NCBI GenBank assembly: GCA_039180865.1
Contig: JBCDCZ010000237.1
Span: 1 to 7,098 of the forward strand
Source of the DNA: JBCDCU01 sp039180865
GTDB lineage: Bacteria; Pseudomonadota; Alphaproteobacteria; Rhizobiales; JACESI01
DNA length: 7,098 bases
Direction: 5' to 3'
In this document: positions 1-6,110 of the stretch, piece after piece
Layout: each line of letters opens with the position of its first letter
Numbering within the stretch: position 1 is the stretch's first letter
The notes under the pieces: model-generated
Databases searched by the model: none
Told to the model about the DNA's origin: nothing
The model's input: only the letters and a program-made list of their open reading frames with translations
Translations under genes and position numbers: made by a program

Positions 1-323
1 GCACCTTCCGGTGCAAGAAGAAGAAACGCAATATCGACGGGTTGTTCGTCGAGTGCATCAAAATCAATTGGCTTTTCAAACCGTGCGAGAAGGCCGTAAA
101 TGCGGTCAATATCCGGTAGCTTGCCATGGGGTATTGCGACGCCTTGCCCAACTCCGGTCGATCCGAGGCGTTCCCGCTGGAGCAGCGTGTCAAAAATCTC
201 ACGCTCCGCGACCCCGGTCATCTCTGCAGCTTTCTCCGAAAGGGCCTGGATTGCCTGTTTCTTACTGGCGATACGCAGGGACGGCAAAATGCTATGCTCA
301 CTGATGAGATCTTCAAGATCCAT
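1..323 (-). CDS. ptsN: PTS IIA-like nitrogen regulatory protein PtsN (EIIA-Ntr), C-terminus cut by window edge
   Basis: Cytoplasmic terminal phosphoacceptor of the nitrogen phosphotransferase system (EI-Ntr to NPr to EIIA-Ntr); it regulates by protein contacts rather than by moving sugar. Seen: the start ATG is at 321-323, the frame reads MDLEDLISEHSILPSLRIAS and stays open to base 1, giving about 107 residues against a usual length near 150, so roughly the last third is missing. The family's phosphorylation motif GVAIPHGK is present, with the active-site histidine at residue 66, preceded by RERLGSTGVGQ. A good Shine-Dalgarno sequence (AGGAAG on the minus strand, 330-335) sits 6 bases before the ATG and fixes the start. 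It follows hpf by 91 bases, the usual rpoN-hpf-ptsN order, so it is probably cotranscribed. An inverted repeat lies in that gap. The missing end is a window effect, not evidence of a broken gene. Confidence 0.95.
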   Translation of the reverse strand, partial: MDLEDLISEHSILPSLRIASKKQAIQALSEKAAEMTGVAEREIFDTLLQRERLGSTGVGQGVAIPHGKLPDIDRIYGLLARFEKPIDFDALDEQPVDIAFLLLAPEG

Positions 324-329
324 ACGAAT

Positions 330-335
330 CTTCCT
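330..335 (-). promoter_or_regulatory. Shine-Dalgarno of ptsN
   Basis: Minus-strand AGGAAG, 6 bases upstream of the ptsN ATG at 321-323. It is one of the two clear ribosome binding sites in the window. It lies 11 bases downstream (in the transcript) of the inverted repeat at 347-405, so folding of that repeat could affect its accessibility. Confidence 0.6.
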
Positions 336-346
336 GTTTATAGAAT

Positions 347-405
347 CCGGAATACCGGTCTCTGCCCATCAGCAAATCAGGCCCGGGCTAGGCACGGTAT
401 TCCGG
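347..405. repeat. Perfect 11-bp inverted repeat between hpf and ptsN
   Basis: CCGGAATACCG at 347-357 is the exact reverse complement of CGGTATTCCGG at 395-405, separated by 37 bases. Inside the spacer is the 8-bp palindrome GCCCGGGC (381-388). The right arm starts just past the hpf stop codon (415-417) and the left arm ends 11 bases before the ptsN Shine-Dalgarno. There is no T-run after the downstream arm in either direction, so it is not a standard intrinsic terminator. It may be an mRNA hairpin for processing, stability or translational control, or a DNA-binding site; function unknown. Confidence 0.6.
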
Positions 406-414
406 TCATTTCCG

Positions 415-990
415 CTAGGATTGGGCTGGATCTATCCAGCCAATGTTCCCATCGTCTCGCCTGTGCAAGACGTTGACTTCACCACTATCTGGGTTGCGGA
501 ACACATACACATCCTGGTTGGCCAAGTCCATTGCCATAACCGCAGTGCTGACAGCCATTGTTCGAATAGTCGTTTCATTTTCGGCGATAATTGCCGGACT
601 GCCGTTCTCGGCTTCCTCGATTATGTCGTCATCATCGCCTGCGCCTGCGAGGATATAGGCAGGGACTTGTTGTGATTTATCGTTGTGACTTGACGCGCGA
701 TGGTCTTTCAAGCGGCGTTTGTAACGTCGCAATCGTTTTTCGATCCGTTCGGCAGCTTTGTCGAACGAAGGATGAGGATCGGGCGACATGCCATTGGACA
801 CGAGATCGATCCCGGTATCGAGGTGAATTTTGCACTCCGTTTTAAAGTTTGAGGCTTCTTTTTCGACCGTTACATGACCTGTGTACCCACCATCGAAATA
901 TTTGCTGACGGCGGCGTCGATCTGATCCGTTATGTGCGTCCGAAAAGCTTCCCCGATGTCGATATTTTTACCCGAAACGCGCAGTGTCAT
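415..990 (-). CDS. hpf: Long-form ribosome hibernation promoting factor (HPF/RaiA family)
   Basis: Binds the 30S subunit and, in the long form, dimerises 70S ribosomes into inactive 100S particles in slow growth. Seen: 191 residues from the ATG at 988-990. The N-terminal S30AE domain spans about residues 1-97 and starts MTLRVSGKNIDIGEAFR; it contains KYFDGGY (30-36) and ends in a strongly basic stretch, RIEKRLRRYKRRLKDHR (82-98). A variable linker follows. The C-terminal dimerisation domain (about 132-188) carries DVYVFRNPDSGEVNVLHRRD and GNIGWIDP. The frame stays open upstream to an ATG at 1083, but the family start and a strong GGGAGGG Shine-Dalgarno both point to 990. It is the usual follower of rpoN; the 266-base gap from rpoN leaves room for its own promoter, though I see no clear one. 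Confidence 0.95.
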   Translation of the reverse strand: MTLRVSGKNIDIGEAFRTHITDQIDAAVSKYFDGGYTGHVTVEKEASNFKTECKIHLDTGIDLVSNGMSPDPHPSFDKAAERIEKRLRRYKRRLKDHRASSHNDKSQQVPAYILAGAGDDDDIIEEAENGSPAIIAENETTIRTMAVSTAVMAMDLANQDVYVFRNPDSGEVNVLHRRDDGNIGWIDPAQS

Positions 991-994
991 TTCG

Positions 995-1001
995 CCCTCC
1001 C
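995..1001 (-). promoter_or_regulatory. Shine-Dalgarno that sets the hpf start
   Basis: Minus-strand GGGAGGG, 4 bases before the ATG at 988-990. The in-frame upstream ATG at 1081-1083 has no purine-rich motif in front of it, so this site decides for the 191-residue form. Confidence 0.6.
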
Positions 1002-1256
1002 GATTTCTCGCACTTATCTTCACCTCGTCCTTACATAGAGTGAGGTGGAGATTGTAGCGATTTCGAGGCATCACGTCAGCCATCTACAGCAAAATATGTC
1101 GGCTTTGTGAAAGACCGCATAAGGCTATGAAAAGCTGTCATAAAATAATGCAAACGTAACCAATTTCGATGGTCTCAGTGATACTGCGTGCGTGGTTGAA
1201 GCGCTATCATGCCATGCCTGAGGGCTCGCGGACCAGCGTCAGTTGCGCACTTTCGG

Positions 1257-2834
1257 TTACAGCCGCGCGCGCTTTTCACGTCGCCGCTGCACCGACGACG
1301 GAATGTGCATGGCTTCGCGGTATTTGGCGACTGTGCGACGCGCAATGTCGATTCCTGCGTCTGACAGCAGTTTTACAAGCGCGTCGTCGGACAGAATCTT
1401 TTTCGGCGATTCCTTGTCGATCAGATCGCGGATCTTGTGGCGAACGGCTTCGGCGGAATGAGCATCTCCGCCTTCGGATGATGCGATTGCGGACGTAAAA
1501 AAGTACTTCAGCTCAAAAATCCCGCGCGGCGTTCCGATATACTTGTTGGATGTCACCCGGCTGACCGTCGACTCGTGCATGCTGATTGCATCTGCGATCG
1601 TCTTCAGATTAAGCGGTTTGAGATATTGCACGCCGTGGGTCAGGAAGGCGTCCTGCTGACGTACGATCTCGGAAGCGACCTTAAGAATGGTTTTGGCTCT
1701 TTGATCGAGGCTTTTCACGAGCCAGTTTGCAGTCTGCAGGCAGTCGTTCAGGTAAGATTTTTCTTCGTCGTTTCGGGTGGTGGTGCTGACTGTCGCAAAA
1801 TAACTTTGATCTACCAATACTTTAGGAAGAGTGTCGCTGTTAAGTTCAAGCGCCCAACTGCCGTCGGGTCGAGCTTGGACGATGACATCCGGCACCACGA
1901 TCTCTGTGAAAACCGATTCGAAAGCTTCGCCCGGTTTCGGATCCAGCATCCGCACTTCGTCGATCATTTCAATCAAGTCATCACGATCCACGCCGCAAAG
2001 GCTTTGCAGCCTGTCGAATTCCCGTTTTGCCAGAAGATCAAGATTGTCGATCAGGGCCGCGATGGCCGGATCGAACCTGTTCTTTTCTTTGAGTTGCAGG
2101 GCGAGGCATTCGCTAAGATCTCGCGCAAAAACGCCCGGCGGATCAAGCGTTTGTAGCCGACCCAGAATATCCTCAATAACGCGCGCAGTAACGCCGAGGG
2201 CTTCCGCAATGTCAGACAGATCACTTCTCAAATACCCGGCATTGTCGACACTATCGATCAAGGTCCGTGCGATCATCGCGTGGCCTGAATCTTCGATAAC
2301 CAATCCAATCTGTCGCGTCAGGTGGTCTGTCAGGGTGGGGGTTTCGCTGACAAAGGCTTCGAGGTTGTAATCGTTGTCGCCAAGCGAGCTCATTGGCGAG
2401 GAGAGCGGACTGTTGTCGCGCCCATTAATCGCGGCAACTTCGATACCTGCCTGGCCTGCATCTTCGGGAAAGACATTTTCGGCATCCGTATCAAAGGTGC
2501 CGGCTATAGCTTCGGCGGAGTTCTGCAATGGCTTGTCGATCCAGTCGCCATCATCGCCCGCTCCGTTCATCAATGCCGCCGTTTCGACCCCATTGGTATC
2601 GCTGAGGTGCCTTGTTTCGTCCGGCGATTGGTCGGCTACATCGGGCAGGCTGCGGTCTGGGCCGGCGTCCTGATCATCTCCACGCTGAAGCAGCGGGTTC
2701 TTCTCGATTTCGCTTTCCACATAGGCTTGAAGGTCGGCGTGCGAGAATTGCAGAAGCTTGATCGCCTGCATCAGTTGCGGCGTCATCACAAGTGACTGTG
2801 ACTGTCTGAATTCTAGTCTTGGCGTCAGGGCCAT
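1257..2834 (-). CDS. rpoN: RNA polymerase sigma-54 factor RpoN
   Basis: Sigma factor for -24/-12 promoters that require an ATP-driven enhancer-binding activator. Seen: 525 residues, a normal full length. Region I (about 1-50) is the Gln/Leu-rich activator-response segment, beginning at LEFRQSQSLVMTPQL and ending KNPLL. Region II (about 51-155) is acidic and of low complexity. The core-binding region includes LQTLDPPGVFARDLSECL (228-244) and MLDPKPGE (296-303). A helix-turn-helix with HESTVSRVTSNKYIGTPRG lies at about 420-438. The diagnostic RpoN box ARRTVAKYRE is intact at 498-507. The ATG at 2832-2834 is supported by conservation of the N-terminus, but no good Shine-Dalgarno precedes it, which may mean low or controlled translation. 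It lies 178 bases after lptB and upstream of hpf and ptsN, the conserved alphaproteobacterial order. Confidence 0.98.
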   Translation of the reverse strand: MALTPRLEFRQSQSLVMTPQLMQAIKLLQFSHADLQAYVESEIEKNPLLQRGDDQDAGPDRSLPDVADQSPDETRHLSDTNGVETAALMNGAGDDGDWIDKPLQNSAEAIAGTFDTDAENVFPEDAGQAGIEVAAINGRDNSPLSSPMSSLGDNDYNLEAFVSETPTLTDHLTRQIGLVIEDSGHAMIARTLIDSVDNAGYLRSDLSDIAEALGVTARVIEDILGRLQTLDPPGVFARDLSECLALQLKEKNRFDPAIAALIDNLDLLAKREFDRLQSLCGVDRDDLIEMIDEVRMLDPKPGEAFESVFTEIVVPDVIVQARPDGSWALELNSDTLPKVLVDQSYFATVSTTTRNDEEKSYLNDCLQTANWLVKSLDQRAKTILKVASEIVRQQDAFLTHGVQYLKPLNLKTIADAISMHESTVSRVTSNKYIGTPRGIFELKYFFTSAIASSEGGDAHSAEAVRHKIRDLIDKESPKKILSDDALVKLLSDAGIDIARRTVAKYREAMHIPSSVQRRREKRARL

Positions 2835-2916
2835 GGATTATCGCACGATCCGATTGTTTAAGAAATTGCAGAGACTTGACGCATTTGGTCCGAGTCTTGC
2901 TTGTGCTGCGCCAAGC

Positions 2917-2945
2917 ATAAAGCATACTCACGCGGATGATGTAAA
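2917..2945 (-). promoter_or_regulatory. Candidate sigma-70-type promoter for rpoN
   Basis: In the lptB-rpoN gap the minus strand reads TTTACA (2940-2945), 17 bases, then CTTTAT (2917-2922). These are close to TTGACA and to the alphaproteobacterial -10 form CTATAT. It would give a 5' leader of about 75 bases. Motif match only; no terminator is visible after lptB, so readthrough from the lpt genes is also possible. Confidence 0.35.
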
Positions 2946-3012
2946 TGCTCCCAAAGCCGCAGCGTTAATGATCCTCAAACGATCCGGTAGACAGAAGAGC
3001 AGAATGTTTTCC

Positions 3013-3816
3013 CTAAAGGGTAAAGTTATCACCGAGATAGAGACGGCGGACATCCGGATTATCGATAATAGAGCGTGGAGTTCCGTGGGTAAGAACCTGA
3101 CCGGAATGTATGATGTAGGCGCGGTCGATCAGGCCAAGGGTTTCGCGAACATTGTGATCAGTAATCAGAACGCCAATACCGCGCTTCGTGAGATGGCGTA
3201 CGAGAAGTTGGATGTCGCCTACGGCAATCGGATCGATGCCGGCGAAGGGTTCGTCGAGGAGTACGAAATTCGGCCGGCTTGCAAGGGTCCGGGCGATTTC
3301 ACAGCGCCGGCGCTCACCACCCGATAAGGCAACTGAGGGCGATTTCCTGAGATGGTCAATGCCAAACTCGTTGAGAAGGTTGTCGAGATCGTCTTCACGC
3401 CTTGCCTTGTCCTTTTCAACAACTTCAAGGACAGCCCGGATATTGTCTTCCACGTTGAGGCCCCGAAAGATTGAAGCTTCTTGCGGAAGATAACCGATGC
3501 CGAGGCGCGCGCGGCGGTACATCGGCAGCGATGTGATGTCATGCCGGTCGAGGAAGATCTGGCCTTCGTCGGCTTTAACGAGTCCGGTGATCATGTAAAA
3601 CATTGTCGTCTTACCGGCACCGTTCGGACCGAGCAGCCCGACAGCTTCGCCACGCCCGATCGCAAGACTGGCACCATCGACGACTGTCCGCCCGCGATAA
3701 CTTTTGCGCAATTGTTTGGCGATCAGCCATCCGCGACCGCTCTTATCGCGAAGCGGTTCTGCCGCTCCGGTAGGTTGCGCGTCGCTGACTGTCGGGGCGG
3801 GCGTGTGGCGGTTCAT
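3013..3816 (-). CDS. lptB: LPS export ABC transporter ATP-binding protein LptB
   Basis: Cytoplasmic ATPase of the LptB2FG transporter that extracts lipopolysaccharide from the inner membrane and pushes it along the LptC-LptA bridge. Seen: 267 residues with all ABC motifs: Walker A GPNGAGKTT (63-71), Q-loop Gln112 in YLPQEASIFR, signature LSGGE (164-168), Walker B FVLLDEP (184-190, with Glu189) and switch His221 in LITDHNVRETL. YLPQEASIFRGL and the ending DVRRLYLGDNF are typical of LptB rather than other ABC ATPases. About 27 residues precede the canonical core compared with the E. coli protein, a common feature in alphaproteobacteria. The ATG at 3814-3816 has only a weak Shine-Dalgarno. The partner permeases LptF and LptG are not in the window. 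It follows lptA by 75 bases, with no terminator visible between them. Confidence 0.97.
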   Translation of the reverse strand: MNRHTPAPTVSDAQPTGAAEPLRDKSGRGWLIAKQLRKSYRGRTVVDGASLAIGRGEAVGLLGPNGAGKTTMFYMITGLVKADEGQIFLDRHDITSLPMYRRARLGIGYLPQEASIFRGLNVEDNIRAVLEVVEKDKARREDDLDNLLNEFGIDHLRKSPSVALSGGERRRCEIARTLASRPNFVLLDEPFAGIDPIAVGDIQLLVRHLTKRGIGVLITDHNVRETLGLIDRAYIIHSGQVLTHGTPRSIIDNPDVRRLYLGDNFTL

Positions 3817-3891
3817 ACCGTTCTGTTTAGCTTTTTTTGACTGAAATGTCAGGAAAAACGGGACTCTGCCTCTTAAGGCCGCTCGTTATCC

Positions 3892-4470
3892 TCACTCACA
3901 TGGGCTGTTTTCCTGGGCCTCGCCTTCTCCCGGCGTAAAGATTGCGGTTACCCGCTGCCCGTTCGTGCGGCGTGGGGCCGACAATTGGGCCTCCCCGCTT
4001 TCTAAATTAACGGTCAGGCTTTCGCCGACGACGATGTTCTCGCATTGAGAGAGCACAACATTACCGGAAAGCACAACGACCTGCTGCCGCATGTCGAAGT
4101 CAGCCCGGTCTCCAGTTGCCGTGTTGTTGCCGGATGTCACAAGGACTTTGCCACGAGCTTCGATGCGCCGAATACCTTGCGTACCGCCACCGGGCTGAAC
4201 ATCGCCCTCGTAGAAGACGTGAAGCGTCGCCGATTTCATCACCGTCTCGCCCTGGCGCACTTCGACCCGCCCCTTGAAGAGAGCAAGCTTTTCCGTGTCT
4301 TTCACTTCCAGGCTGTCAGCTTCGATTTTGATGGGCTGATCGTTCTGCGTTCTGAAACCCGCAAAAGCTTCCCCGCCGGTCTGAGCCTCTGCGGCATGAT
4401 GCGCACCAAACGTGCAACCCAGCACGATGATGCAGATGAGGAAAAAACTGGCTAGCCGTTGGGCGGTCAT
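3892..4470 (-). CDS. lptA: Lipopolysaccharide transport periplasmic protein LptA
   Basis: Periplasmic bridge protein that carries lipopolysaccharide between LptC and the outer-membrane LptD. Seen: 192 residues from the ATG at 4468-4470. A signal peptide has MTAQR as n-region, a hydrophobic core at about 7-22 and a likely signal peptidase I site after AEA (27-29). The OstA/LptA-like beta domain spans about 46-160, with PIKIEADSLEV near its start and repeated strands such as LFKGRVEVRQGE and VVLSGNVVLSQ. The tail is short and polar. The frame also has a GTG at 4495-4497 that would add nine residues; AGGAA lies only 3 bases from it, while the ATG has GGAAGG 16 bases away, so neither start is ideal. 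I chose the ATG because it leaves a compact signal peptide. It lies 61 bases after lptC and 75 before lptB, consistent with one operon. Confidence 0.92.
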   Translation of the reverse strand: MTAQRLASFFLICIIVLGCTFGAHHAAEAQTGGEAFAGFRTQNDQPIKIEADSLEVKDTEKLALFKGRVEVRQGETVMKSATLHVFYEGDVQPGGGTQGIRRIEARGKVLVTSGNNTATGDRADFDMRQQVVVLSGNVVLSQCENIVVGESLTVNLESGEAQLSAPRRTNGQRVTAIFTPGEGEAQENSPCE

Positions 4471-4531
4471 GATTGCTTCAGGGGTTCCTTCCGGCACAAT
4501 TTCCTGGCTGCAGATTGGCCGGCTCCAGGCG

Positions 4532-5233
4532 CTATTGCCGGATGTGTTCGGGTCTGATCACCATTTTGACCCGCTCATCGAAGAGGATATATTCGCCGTT
4601 ATCACGCACTTCAAGGCGGTTCGCCTGAATATCGCCGATGGTGGCTTCTATCATGACCTGACCTTCGCTTTTGAGAACGCCACCCTTCACATCGATTTCT
4701 GCTTGATCGAGTTCGGCCCTGTATCCCGAACTCATATGCATTCTGACGCCTTCGGAAAGTTCAAGCTGCTCACTTTCGACATTGAATTTCCCGGCTCCTG
4801 CCGCGATTGAAGCGATGTTACCGTCCTCAAGCGTCAGAGTTGCGCCGATTTCTTCCAGCGAAACAGTCTTTGGATTCTTAAGATCCTGGAGCGCGCGGGT
4901 TGCAACGATCTCATAGGTCGAATTGCTGGCCGTAAACCCGCTGACACTCGGCTTATCCATAACGACCGTGCCTTTGGTCAGATCGATGGTTGCGGGTCCA
5001 AAAGGCGTAGCGATCAACTGGCCTGCAATGGCCAGTACGATGAACAGAACAATCAGGCCGCCGCCGAGAACCGGCAGGCCGATTTTCAGACGGCGCACTT
5101 GACGGGTATAGCGGCGGGCATCGGCGAATTTGCGCTGGTCGTCCGCGCGCACGCTTGCTCCCGCGAGGCCTGATGCTGTGTTTGCCTCAGGCCCGCGCGC
5201 AAGATCATGCATCTTCGCATCATGCGCGTTCAT
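4532..5233 (-). CDS. lptC: LPS export ABC transporter periplasmic protein LptC
   Basis: Single-pass inner-membrane protein that receives lipopolysaccharide from LptB2FG and hands it to LptA. Seen: 233 residues from the ATG at 5231-5233. The cytoplasmic N-terminus (about 1-50) is hydrophilic and ends in basic RRYTRQVRRLK. One membrane segment lies at about 51-73, containing LPVLGGGLIVLFIVLAIAG. The periplasmic beta domain follows, with PSVSGFTASNSTYEIVATRA (95-114), the matching LptC pattern of an extended first strand, and a last strand ending near ILFDERVKMVIRP. It is longer than the E. coli protein (about 190 residues), mostly because of the N-terminal part, as is usual in alphaproteobacteria. 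The start lacks a clear Shine-Dalgarno; a second in-frame ATG seven codons in has none either. It is the first gene of the lptC-lptA-lptB set. Confidence 0.93.
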   Translation of the reverse strand: MNAHDAKMHDLARGPEANTASGLAGASVRADDQRKFADARRYTRQVRRLKIGLPVLGGGLIVLFIVLAIAGQLIATPFGPATIDLTKGTVVMDKPSVSGFTASNSTYEIVATRALQDLKNPKTVSLEEIGATLTLEDGNIASIAAGAGKFNVESEQLELSEGVRMHMSSGYRAELDQAEIDVKGGVLKSEGQVMIEATIGDIQANRLEVRDNGEYILFDERVKMVIRPEHIRQ

Positions 5234-5314
5234 AGTACCAATCGTCCGTAGTCCCCAGCGTACGCTGAATGCTGCCCCTCGCCCTTAAATGGGCTCAGCC
5301 ACGCTTTTCTTCAA

Positions 5315-5343
5315 CTGATACCATTCTGCGGATGGTTTTTCAA
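5315..5343 (-). promoter_or_regulatory. Candidate sigma-70-type promoter for lptC-lptA-lptB
   Basis: In the 139-base gap after rnd, the minus strand has TTGAAA (5338-5343), 17 bases, then TATCAG (5315-5320), matching five and four of six positions of the standard hexamers. The predicted 5' leader is about 75 bases and contains a small GCCC/GGGC hairpin (5281-5294). Motif match only. Confidence 0.35.
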
Positions 5344-5372
5344 AGCGAACGAGGTGATACCCAGAGGCTTTA

Positions 5373-5987
5373 CTACGAATGGGCGAAGATATCTGTCTCG
5401 GGCCAACCCAGAAGATCGAGGTTGGCTCGCGTCGGAAGAAACGCGAAACACGCATCCGCAATTTCCGTACGCCCTTCCCGGTCGAGCCGTACTTTGAGCG
5501 CATCCATCATACTGTGAAGATAGAGCACATCGGACGCAGCATATGAAATCTGCGCTTCGCTCAGCGTATCGGCTCCCCAGTCGGAACTTTGTTGTTGCTT
5601 TGAAATGTCGACATCAAGAAGTTCTTTGGTCAGGTCCTTTAATCCATGCCTGTCCGTGTAGGTGCGTGTTAGACGCGAGGCGATTTTCGTGCAGAAAACC
5701 GGTTCTGCCATAACGCCGAAACTGTGCTGGAGAAGCGCAAGGTCAAAACGCGCGAAGTGAAAGATCTTAGTCTTTTGCCGATCCCTCAAAAGGGCTTCGA
5801 TGTTCGGAGCGCTTGTCTGGCCGGCAGCAATCTGGACAACATCGGCGCTGCCGTCTCCGGGCGACAGTTGAACAACGCATAGCCTGTCACGATGTGGATT
5901 GAGGCCCATTGCTTCAGTATCGATTGCAACATCACCGGTATAGAGAGAAAGGTCCGGGAGGTCGCCTTTGTGGAAGCGGATCGTCAT
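5373..5987 (-). CDS. rnd: Short ribonuclease D (DEDDy 3'-5' exoribonuclease)
   Basis: 3'-5' exonuclease expected to trim the 3' ends of tRNA and other small structured RNAs in the cytoplasm, using two metal ions. Seen: 204 residues with the DEDDy set: ExoI DTE (Asp23, Glu25), ExoII HFARFDLALL (77-86, with Asp82 as the metal ligand) and ExoIII YAASD (149-153, Tyr149 and Asp153). DRHGLKDLTKELLDVDISKQ (112-131) is typical of the family. The HRDC domains of the E. coli enzyme (about 375 residues) are absent, the normal short alphaproteobacterial form. The frame extends to a TTG at 6015-6017, but that codon sits at the T-run of a likely terminator, so the ATG at 5985-5987 is preferred despite lacking a clear Shine-Dalgarno. 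It is commonly found just upstream of lptC in this group; no functional link to LPS export is known to me. Confidence 0.94.
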   Translation of the reverse strand: MTIRFHKGDLPDLSLYTGDVAIDTEAMGLNPHRDRLCVVQLSPGDGSADVVQIAAGQTSAPNIEALLRDRQKTKIFHFARFDLALLQHSFGVMAEPVFCTKIASRLTRTYTDRHGLKDLTKELLDVDISKQQQSSDWGADTLSEAQISYAASDVLYLHSMMDALKVRLDREGRTEIADACFAFLPTRANLDLLGWPETDIFAHS

Positions 5988-6015
5988 GTGGCTGGGTCCG
6001 TGTAGGTGAAGGGCC

Positions 6016-6054
6016 AAAAAGCACTGTAGGCCTAGCCGATTTCGGCCTTGCTTT
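6016..6054 (-). terminator. Probable intrinsic terminator after aceK
   Basis: On the minus strand AAAGCA (6054-6049) plus AGGCC (6048-6044) pair with GGCCT (6032-6028) and TGCTTT (6023-6018). There is an 11-base loop and a 4-base bulge (ACAG) on the 3' side. The descending arm runs into TTTTT at 6020-6016. The loop side also allows an alternative small hairpin, GCCG/CGGC. It lies 57 to 95 bases past the aceK stop and about 29 bases before the rnd start. The bulge weakens the call. Confidence 0.45.
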
Positions 6055-6110
6055 AAACCATTCGGCTAAGAGTTCACGTCTTTCTTATTAATAGGCAGTT
6101 TCCAATGCCG

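Noticed and set aside
1149..1162. Sigma-54-like site upstream of hpf on the minus strand (TGGTTACGTTTGCA)
   Set aside because: It has GG and GC elements, but they are 8 bases apart rather than the strict 10 needed for a -24/-12 promoter.
1575..2370. Long plus-strand open frames opposite rpoN (and similar ones opposite lptB, lptA and hpf)
   Set aside because: They lie antisense to well-recognised genes, resemble no family I know, and are explained by open antisense frames over coding sequence.
3817..3891. Small dyads in the lptA-lptB gap (GCCT/AGGC and CTGA/TCAG)
   Set aside because: Stems are only 4 bp, with no T-run after them on the minus strand; not a terminator, and promoter evidence is absent.
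4402..4425. Lipobox-like VLGC in the LptA signal peptide
   Set aside because: Leu at -2 is a poor fit and a good signal peptidase I site (AEA) lies just after; LptA proteins are soluble periplasmic proteins.
5322..5340. Plus-strand hairpin ACCAT/ATGGT followed by TTTTT
   Set aside because: It looks like a terminator on the plus strand, but the stem is only 5 AT-rich pairs and there is no plus-strand gene to terminate.
5988..6017. TTG start at 6015-6017 that would add ten residues to RNase D
   Set aside because: It falls at the T-run of the likely terminator, lacks a Shine-Dalgarno, and the ATG at 5985-5987 gives the usual protein length.
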